A stretch of 49,171 nt of DNA from NCBI GenBank assembly GCA_009694185.1, contig SHVR01000016.1, forward strand, positions 1 to 49,171, in the 5' to 3' direction. Shown here in pieces: positions 42,060 through 49,171 of the stretch (positions are counted from its first letter, which is position 1; each line of letters begins with the position of its first letter). A program made the translations under genes and the position numbers. The DNA is from Alphaproteobacteria bacterium (GTDB lineage Bacteria > Pseudomonadota > Alphaproteobacteria > SHVR01). Below the pieces are notes generated by a model that was not told where the DNA came from, ran no database searches, and worked only from the letters and a program-made list of their open reading frames with translations.

Positions 42060-43025
42060 TCAGTTCATCTTGATGTCGAGCGCCTTGACCAGGGCGCCAT
42101 AGCGGTCGAAATCCTGGCGCAGGCGCTTGCCCAGTTCCTCCGGCGTGCCGACCCTGGGCCGGAGCGCAAGTCTGAGCAGATGGGCGCGGAGTTCCGGCGA
42201 GCGGGCCACCTTGTTGACTTCCTCGTTCAGCTTGCGGACCACCGCGTTGGGCGTGCCCGACGGCGCGAAGATGGCGAACCAGTTGATGATGTCGTATTCG
42301 GGATAGATCTCGTTCATGGTCGGCACGCTGGGAAAATCCGGATGCCGTTCGGAATCGACGACGGCCAGAAGCCTCGCCTTGCCGGCCACCACATGGGGGA
42401 GCACGTTGCCCTCGGTGAACGCCTGCACATGGCCCGCGAGGAAGTCGGCCAGCGCCTCGGCGCCGCCGCGATAGGGCACATGCACGATGTTGATCCCGGC
42501 GACGATGTTGAGCTGTTCGCCGATCATCTGGGTGAGGGTGCCGAGGCCCGCCGAGCCGAAATGGATCTTGCCCGGGTTCTTCTTGGCGTAATCGACGAAC
42601 TCCTTGATGCTGTTCGCCGGGATCGAGGGATGCACCGTGAAGGTGAGGGTCGAATCAGCAAACTGCGCCACCGGCACGAAATCCCGGAACGGATCGTAGG
42701 CGGTGGGGCGCGCGTTCGGCAGGATGGTCATCGGCGCCACCGGCGTCGCCAGAAAATTATAGCCATCCGGCGCGAATTTGGCCGCCGCCTCGGCGCCGAT
42801 GGCACCCGAGGCACCGCCCTTGTTCTCGATCACGAATTGCTGGCCGAGCGCCGCTGAGAGCTTGTCCATGAAGGGGCGCGTGGCGTTGTCGGTCGAGCCG
42901 CCGGGGGCGAAATTGACCAGCACCCGAACGGGTTTGGCGGGCCAGTCCTGGGCGCCGGCACCGGTGGCGAGCGATAGAACCGCAGCGGCCAACGCGACGG
43001 CGTGAAGCAGCGAGTGGGTATTCAT
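42060..43025 (-). CDS. Tripartite tricarboxylate transporter solute-binding protein (Bug/TctC)
   Basis: A 321-residue periplasmic binding protein of the Bug family. It has a signal peptide (hydrophobic ALAAAVLSLATGAGA, cleavage after residue 25), then DWPAKPVRVLVNFAPGGSTDNATR, the family's ligand-carboxylate loop, and GSAGLGTLTQMIGEQL, with HVPYRGGAEALADFLAGHV. Bug proteins bind carboxylic acids. GGGAGG lies just upstream of the ATG. No TctA/TctB membrane genes are near, which is common for this family. Confidence 0.92.
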   Translation of the reverse strand: MNTHSLLHAVALAAAVLSLATGAGAQDWPAKPVRVLVNFAPGGSTDNATRPFMDKLSAALGQQFVIENKGGASGAIGAEAAAKFAPDGYNFLATPVAPMTILPNARPTAYDPFRDFVPVAQFADSTLTFTVHPSIPANSIKEFVDYAKKNPGKIHFGSAGLGTLTQMIGEQLNIVAGINIVHVPYRGGAEALADFLAGHVQAFTEGNVLPHVVAGKARLLAVVDSERHPDFPSVPTMNEIYPEYDIINWFAIFAPSGTPNAVVRKLNEEVNKVARSPELRAHLLRLALRPRVGTPEELGKRLRQDFDRYGALVKALDIKMN

Positions 43026-43092
43026 GCGACCTCCCGGTTGGCTGGCAGCGGAGCCCGCATAGTGCCACCCGGAACAAGATCCGCAAAGCGGT

Positions 43093-45741
<2,649 letters not shown>

Positions 45742-45796
45742 CAGAGACTGTCCGGGGGGTGGATTGACTGGGGTAACCGATCGGCGCGCCGGCGCG

Positions 45797-46354
45797 TCAA
45801 CGGCCCCGAGCGACACGCTCGATCTCGCGCTGGACCAAGCGCTCGACAATGCCGACCAGATTGGCGTCGAGCCATTCCTTCAACATGGGGCGAAGCATGT
45901 CCTGAATCAGCTCCTCGACGGTTCGGCCCTCGCCGCTGATCAGCATGCTTCCCGGCATCGAACCGGTGCCACCCGCGGCGCTCGCGAGGCCGGCAAACGC
46001 GGCCGCCGATGCCGCCGCCGTTCCCACTGAAACCAGCGCCTCGCTGGACCGTTCGGACGCGGGCCTCGCGATCTCCGGGGCTGCCGGCGGCGGCGCGTCG
46101 AACAGGGCGGCTTCCGCGCTGGCGGGGGTCGCCTCTACCGGTGGCGGGGCTGCGGCGGTCTCAATTCGGCCTTCCTCGACGACCTCGGTCAGCTCGAGCA
46201 CATCATCGGCAGGGGCGGCGGCGATCACCGGAGCAGCCGCGAGCGGCGCCTCCGGCTTCTTCTCGCCGCCGGCCTCGTCCTCTGAAATGATCCGCCGGAT
46301 GGAAGCGAGAATCTCCACCATCGACGGTTCTGGCTGTCCCTTCGCGTCCGCCAT
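45797..46354 (-). CDS. popZ: PopZ/DUF2497 polar organising protein
   Basis: A 185-residue protein with the three-part layout of PopZ: a short N-terminal helix (SMVEILASIRRIISED, 11-26), a long Pro/Ala/Glu-rich disordered linker (28-140), and a C-terminal helical oligomerisation region (VEELIQDMLRPMLKEW then LVGIVERLVQREIERV, 147-182). In Caulobacter, PopZ forms condensates at the cell pole and binds ParB and cell-cycle proteins. The family is restricted to alphaproteobacteria, and the position upstream of valS is typical as I recall it. Linker length varies between species. Confidence 0.9.
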   Translation of the reverse strand: MADAKGQPEPSMVEILASIRRIISEDEAGGEKKPEAPLAAAPVIAAAPADDVLELTEVVEEGRIETAAAPPPVEATPASAEAALFDAPPPAAPEIARPASERSSEALVSVGTAAASAAAFAGLASAAGGTGSMPGSMLISGEGRTVEELIQDMLRPMLKEWLDANLVGIVERLVQREIERVARGR

Positions 46355-46374
46355 TCTGTGATCCGTAATGCCGT

Positions 46375-47778
46375 TCAGTATTTCGGCAAGGGCGTCAGTG
46401 TATTCGCATCGGTGCCGATCCACTTATCGCGGACCGCGAAATAATTCGCGCGGAAGTCATAGAGATCGACCGGCAAGCCGAGCGCCTCGGCCGTGGCAAT
46501 GCCCATTCCCGCCAACAGATTATAGGCCGCCACGATCTGGTCGCGTTGCGACTGCACGAATTGCACGTTGGCGTCGAGCAACTCCTGCTCGGCGTCGAGG
46601 ACGTCGAGGACGGTCCGCGTGCCCACTTGCGCCTCCTGCTCGACGCCATCGAGGGCGATCTGGGAGGCTCGTATCTGGGCGTCGAGGGCGCCGAGCCGCG
46701 CGCCGGCCGTCTCCAGTGCCTCGTAATTCTGGGTGGTGAACTCGATCGCCCGGCGGCGCGTATCGTCGAGTTCGAGGCGGCGCTGCGAGGCGACCTGCTT
46801 TTGCTGGCGCACTCGGGCCTCCACGCCGCCTGCTTGATACAGCGGCACGACCAGCTCGGCGACCACCCGCGACTGTTCGAACAGGCTGCCCTCGGAGTTG
46901 GTGTCGAGATCGCGCTGGAGGGTGCCGACCAGATTGGCCCTGGGGTAGAGCTCGCCGACGGTGAGGCGCACCGTGGCCAACTGCGACTGCTCGCTGAAGT
47001 CGGCGGCGACCACTTCGGGATTGTTCACTCGCGCCGCCTCCGTCGCGGCGGCTATGCCTGTTGGCAGGCCCTCGGGCAATGGCGGCTGGGCGAGCACGGC
47101 GGGCGCCTCGCCAACCACGCGGGCGTAATTGGCGCGCGAGACGGCGAGAGTGCCCTCCGATTGCACGCGACTGGCGACGGCGCGCTCCACCCGGGCCTCG
47201 GCCTGGGACACATCGGTCCGCGTCACCTCACCCACCGAGAAGCGATCGCGCGCGGCGTCCAATTGGCGGCGCAGGACGCGCTCATTGTTGGCGGTCAGCT
47301 CAAGCACCGCCTGACCCTGGACCACATTCATGTAGGCGGTCACCGCGGCGACCAAGATCGTTTGTTCGGTCGCGAACAGGCGCGCCCGCTCCCCTTGGAT
47401 GGCGGTCTCCGCCCGGCGCGTGTCGGCGAGGGTGCGACCGCCGCGATAGAGCGGCTGGTTAACCGTCAAGCTGCTCGTGCGTGGCGAGCGGTCCTGGAAC
47501 CGGTCACTCGCCGTGTTGATCTCCAGGCTCGACTTGCCAACCGAGGTATTGACGGTCACGGTTGGGCGCCAGCCCGACAGAGCCTGGGAAATTTCCTCGT
47601 CAACGGCGCGCAGCCGCGCCCGCTGCGCCTGAAGTTGCGGATTGCCGGCGTAGGCCTTCGCCATGGCCTCGTTCAAGCTCTCGGCGCGGAGCGGTGGGGC
47701 GACGGCGAGCAAACCGCCAAGCCCGAGCGCCAAGGCAACGACCCGGCGGCGTTTCAATGCTCGCTTGATGTTGACCAC
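46375..47778 (-). CDS. tolC: TolC-family outer-membrane efflux protein
   Basis: A 467-residue outer-membrane channel. A signal peptide spans about residues 1-33 (basic RALKRRR, then VVALALGLGGLLAVAPPLRA). Two outer-membrane-efflux repeats follow, with ESLNEAMAKAYAGNPQLQAQRARL opening the first and GTRTVLDVLDAEQELLDANV in the second. The GTG start was chosen for GGAG 7 nt upstream and because the signal peptide begins there. It is the likely outer exit for type I and MFS/RND pumps, possibly including the EmrA-like adaptor in this window (inference). Confidence 0.93.
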   Translation of the reverse strand: MVNIKRALKRRRVVALALGLGGLLAVAPPLRAESLNEAMAKAYAGNPQLQAQRARLRAVDEEISQALSGWRPTVTVNTSVGKSSLEINTASDRFQDRSPRTSSLTVNQPLYRGGRTLADTRRAETAIQGERARLFATEQTILVAAVTAYMNVVQGQAVLELTANNERVLRRQLDAARDRFSVGEVTRTDVSQAEARVERAVASRVQSEGTLAVSRANYARVVGEAPAVLAQPPLPEGLPTGIAAATEAARVNNPEVVAADFSEQSQLATVRLTVGELYPRANLVGTLQRDLDTNSEGSLFEQSRVVAELVVPLYQAGGVEARVRQQKQVASQRRLELDDTRRRAIEFTTQNYEALETAGARLGALDAQIRASQIALDGVEQEAQVGTRTVLDVLDAEQELLDANVQFVQSQRDQIVAAYNLLAGMGIATAEALGLPVDLYDFRANYFAVRDKWIGTDANTLTPLPKY

Positions 47779-47830
47779 GGCATGTCTCCAACGGTTCACG
47801 AGCAATACCCTCTTCGGAACACGGCTCGCT

Positions 47831-48487
47831 TCAGAATACAAAAGTCGGGCGCCGCCGAAACCCGGCAAGCGGCGCACTGGCGGCATCGAACAGCGCGCGA
47901 CGCGACAGGATTCCCGCGCGGCGGGCGACCATGGTCGCCCGGCCGACCCCATCGGAGTCGCGAATGACCGCCACCAAGCGTCCACCCTCACCCAGCTGCG
48001 CGAGCAGGTCCTCGGGCAGCTCGTCGACCGCCCCTTCGACGATGATCGCGTCATAGGGCGCCTGGCGGGGCCAACCCTTTTCTAACGGACCCGACATTAC
48101 CATGGCGTTAACCACGCCGAGCTCGGCGAGCGCGGCACCCGCCTCGCCGGCCAAGGCCGCCTCCGATTCAAGGCCAATCACGGTTTTGGCCAGGCGGGCG
48201 ACCACGGCGGTGGAATAGCCGGTGGCGCAACCGATATCCAGCACGACGTCACGGGGTCCGATCCCGGCCGATTGCAGCAGGCGCGCGAACACCATGGGCT
48301 CCAACAGCGCGCGTCCGTTGCCGATCGCCAAATCCACGTCGATATAGGCGATGCCGCGCTGCGCCGCGGTCACGAAGCGCTCGCGCGGCACGGCCCCCAT
48401 GGCCTCCAGCAGTGCCGGATCCGTTACTTTGTTGGTCCGCAACTGGCTGTCGACCATGTGGCGGCGCTGTATGGCGTAGTTGGGCAT
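47831..48487 (-). CDS. Protein-L-isoaspartate O-methyltransferase family protein
   Basis: A 218-residue SAM-dependent protein of the PCMT family: MVDSQLRTNKVTDPALLEAMGAVPRERFV is the N-terminal signature, LDIGCATGYST (83-93) is motif I, and YDAIIVEGAVDELP follows. In true repair enzymes the substrate loop contains a Ser-x-Pro; here it is ALLEPMVF (60-67), so isoaspartyl repair is doubtful. This divergent form upstream of tolC is widespread in alphaproteobacteria in my recollection. It is first in the run pcm-like, tolC, popZ, valS, with a good promoter about 70 nt upstream. Confidence 0.88.
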   Translation of the reverse strand: MPNYAIQRRHMVDSQLRTNKVTDPALLEAMGAVPRERFVTAAQRGIAYIDVDLAIGNGRALLEPMVFARLLQSAGIGPRDVVLDIGCATGYSTAVVARLAKTVIGLESEAALAGEAGAALAELGVVNAMVMSGPLEKGWPRQAPYDAIIVEGAVDELPEDLLAQLGEGGRLVAVIRDSDGVGRATMVARRAGILSRRALFDAASAPLAGFRRRPTFVF

Positions 48488-48558
48488 GCCGGCGTCGGTC
48501 TCGCTGGTTGCAACAATCGAGTACCCGGGCCGCAAGCGGCTCGGTAAACGTCCCATGA

Positions 48559-48587
48559 CTTATAGTCGCCGGCCCGGGCGCTGACAA
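48559..48587 (-). promoter_or_regulatory. Promoter of the pcm-like/tolC/popZ/valS run
   Basis: The minus strand has TTGTCA (48587-48582), a 17-bp spacer and TATAAG (48564-48559), close to the sigma-70 consensus. Transcription would start near 48552, giving a leader of about 65 nt. Confidence 0.7.
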
Positions 48588-48613
48588 CGTCGCCCTGTTG
48601 GGCCGGGGTCATG

Positions 48614-48642
48614 TTGACCCTCCTGCCCCGAGCCACTATATC
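48614..48642 (+). promoter_or_regulatory. Promoter of the tRNA-Cys gene
   Basis: TTGACC (48614-48619), 17-bp spacer and TATATC (48637-48642), ending 16 bp before the tRNA. It lies back to back with the promoter of the protein operon, the two -35 boxes being 26 bp apart. Confidence 0.7.
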
Positions 48643-48658
48643 AGGCCCTCCCCCGAGG

Positions 48659-48732
48659 GGCCCGGTGGCAGAGTGGTCATGCAGGGGCCTGCAAAGCCCT
48701 GTACGTCGGTTCGATTCCGGCCCGGGCCTCCA
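48659..48732 (+). tRNA. tRNA-Cys (GCA)
   Basis: A 74-nt cloverleaf with encoded CCA. The acceptor stem pairs GGCCCGG with CCGGGCC, the anticodon loop reads CTGCAAA with anticodon GCA, and the T arm has GGTTCGATTCC. A CCA end is present at 48730-48732. Confidence 0.95.
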
Positions 48733-48834
48733 GGTGGACCGCATTTGCGCTCGCCTCGAAGGGAGGGCTCTGATATAAGCCCGGCCGCATGCAATGGCGG
48801 GCGCGCGCTGGCCCATGGCCGTCGCGCGCGGTGA

Positions 48835-48910
48835 TCCGCGGTAGCTCAGCTGGTAGAGCAGGTGACTGTTAATCACCGGGTCGCAGGTTCGAGTCCTGCC
48901 CGCGGAGCCA
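48835..48910 (+). tRNA. tRNA-Asn (GTT)
   Basis: A 76-nt cloverleaf with encoded CCA. The acceptor stem pairs TCCGCGG with CCGCGGA, the D arm reads GCTCAGCTGGTAGAGC, the anticodon loop has GTT, and the T arm has GGTTCGAGTCC. A possible -10 TATAAG lies at 48774-48779, with no clear -35. It is 102 bp downstream of the tRNA-Cys gene. Confidence 0.96.
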
Positions 48911-49053
48911 AATAAATCAATAGGTTACGGAGTTTCTGCCCCCTGCCGTTTGAGGTTTGGCAACCACATGGCAACCAATTGGGGGGATTTCGGGCGGTCG
49001 GGGCCGTCGGTCGGGTACCATACCAGCCCCGGCGTGGACTCGGGCGTGGGGGG
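48911..49053. other. Gap after tRNA-Asn
   Basis: No gene is recognised here. GGCAACCACATGGCAACCAATTGG contains a near repeat of GGCAACCA (48959 and 48970). Minus-strand frames read into the tRNA and look accidental. The 3' end of tRNA genes is a common integration site, but no integrase is visible inside the window. Confidence 0.3.
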
Positions 49054-49171
49054 TCATTCTCCCGTACCTGAGGCACGCTGTCGTTCAAGTGTGGTCACCA
49101 CACGCTCGCGCCAGTGCGAGAGGAACGCCAAGAACTCGCCGCGCACCATATCCTCGTCTTCCTCGGTCCAG
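49054..49171 (-). CDS. Hypothetical protein, C-terminal part, cut by window edge
   Basis: The last 38 codons of a minus-strand frame read TEEDEDMVRGEFLAFLSHW and then RERVVTTLERQRASGTGE before a TGA. The acidic start, amphipathic helix and polar tail look like real protein, not GC-driven noise. The rest lies outside the window, so no family can be named. Confidence 0.45.
   Translation of the reverse strand, partial: WTEEDEDMVRGEFLAFLSHWRERVVTTLERQRASGTGE

Noticed and set aside
46546-47967. A 473-codon frame antisense to tolC
   Set aside because: Shadow of a clear TolC gene with signal peptide and both efflux repeats.
48925-49053. In-frame continuation of the right-edge ORF past its TGA towards the tRNA
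   Set aside because: About 40 stop-free codons are easily reached by chance here, the residues show no family pattern, and there is no sign of recoding such as a selenocysteine element.

Overview
The window is GC-rich, compact and bacterial, and most likely comes from an alphaproteobacterium, possibly Rhodospirillales-like. The taxonomic evidence is the right-hand core block: an L-isoaspartate methyltransferase-family gene, a TolC outer-membrane channel gene, a PopZ (DUF2497) polar-organiser gene and valS, all on one strand. DUF2497/PopZ is an alphaproteobacterial family. About 50 protein genes and two tRNA genes (Cys, Asn) can be supported. I saw no CRISPR array, rRNA, complete insertion sequence or prophage. 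I also recognised no transcription-factor gene in the window.

Layout. 1-2.8 kb is an untidy edge: a cut and apparently truncated alpha/beta-hydrolase, an amidohydrolase, and a 0.9-kb graveyard of mobile DNA (a 150-bp terminal-inverted-repeat element and an IS21/IS630 transposase patchwork). 2.8-7.2 kb is a likely operon: luciferase-like monooxygenase, M20 N-carbamoyl-type hydrolase, NtaA/DmoA-type monooxygenase, dienelactone hydrolase. 7.2-16.5 kb holds TerC, an acyl-CoA ligase, an EmrA-like adaptor followed by two DHA2 exporters, an MFS exporter and an EamA transporter. 16.5-24.9 kb is acyl-CoA metabolism: acyl-CoA dehydrogenase, a two-domain class III CoA-transferase, a thiolase-like/Zn-ribbon pair, a luciferase-like monooxygenase and an MBL hydrolase. 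A vapBC toxin-antitoxin module sits inside this block between two perfect 33-bp direct repeats. 25.0-26.6 kb is an AT-richer islet carrying a broken Fic gene. 26.7-42 kb continues the catabolic theme: MFS, TPR protein, four SDRs, three more MBL hydrolases, a fourth luciferase-like enzyme, a second thiolase-like/Zn-ribbon pair, a SnoaL-like protein, a lytic transglycosylase-like protein and a carboxymuconolactone-decarboxylase-fold protein. 42-48.9 kb is a solute-binding protein, the core housekeeping block and the tRNAs.

How it fits together (inference). The recurring set of flavin monooxygenases, MBL lactonase-like hydrolases, SDRs, CoA ligase, CoA-transferase, acyl-CoA dehydrogenase and Cys-less thiolase-like proteins with Zn-ribbon partners suggests oxygenation, ring or ester opening, CoA activation and chain shortening of hydrophobic or heterocyclic organic compounds, with many transporters for uptake or efflux. 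The substrate cannot be read from the sequence.

The most unusual things seen are the direct-repeat-bounded vapBC cassette, the two Cys-less thiolase/Zn-ribbon pairs, the repeated MBL plus luciferase-like pairing, a 19-bp perfect inverted repeat placing a stop codon in its loop between two exporter paralogues, and an 11-bp repeat that puts TAA in all three frames at the end of an MFS gene.
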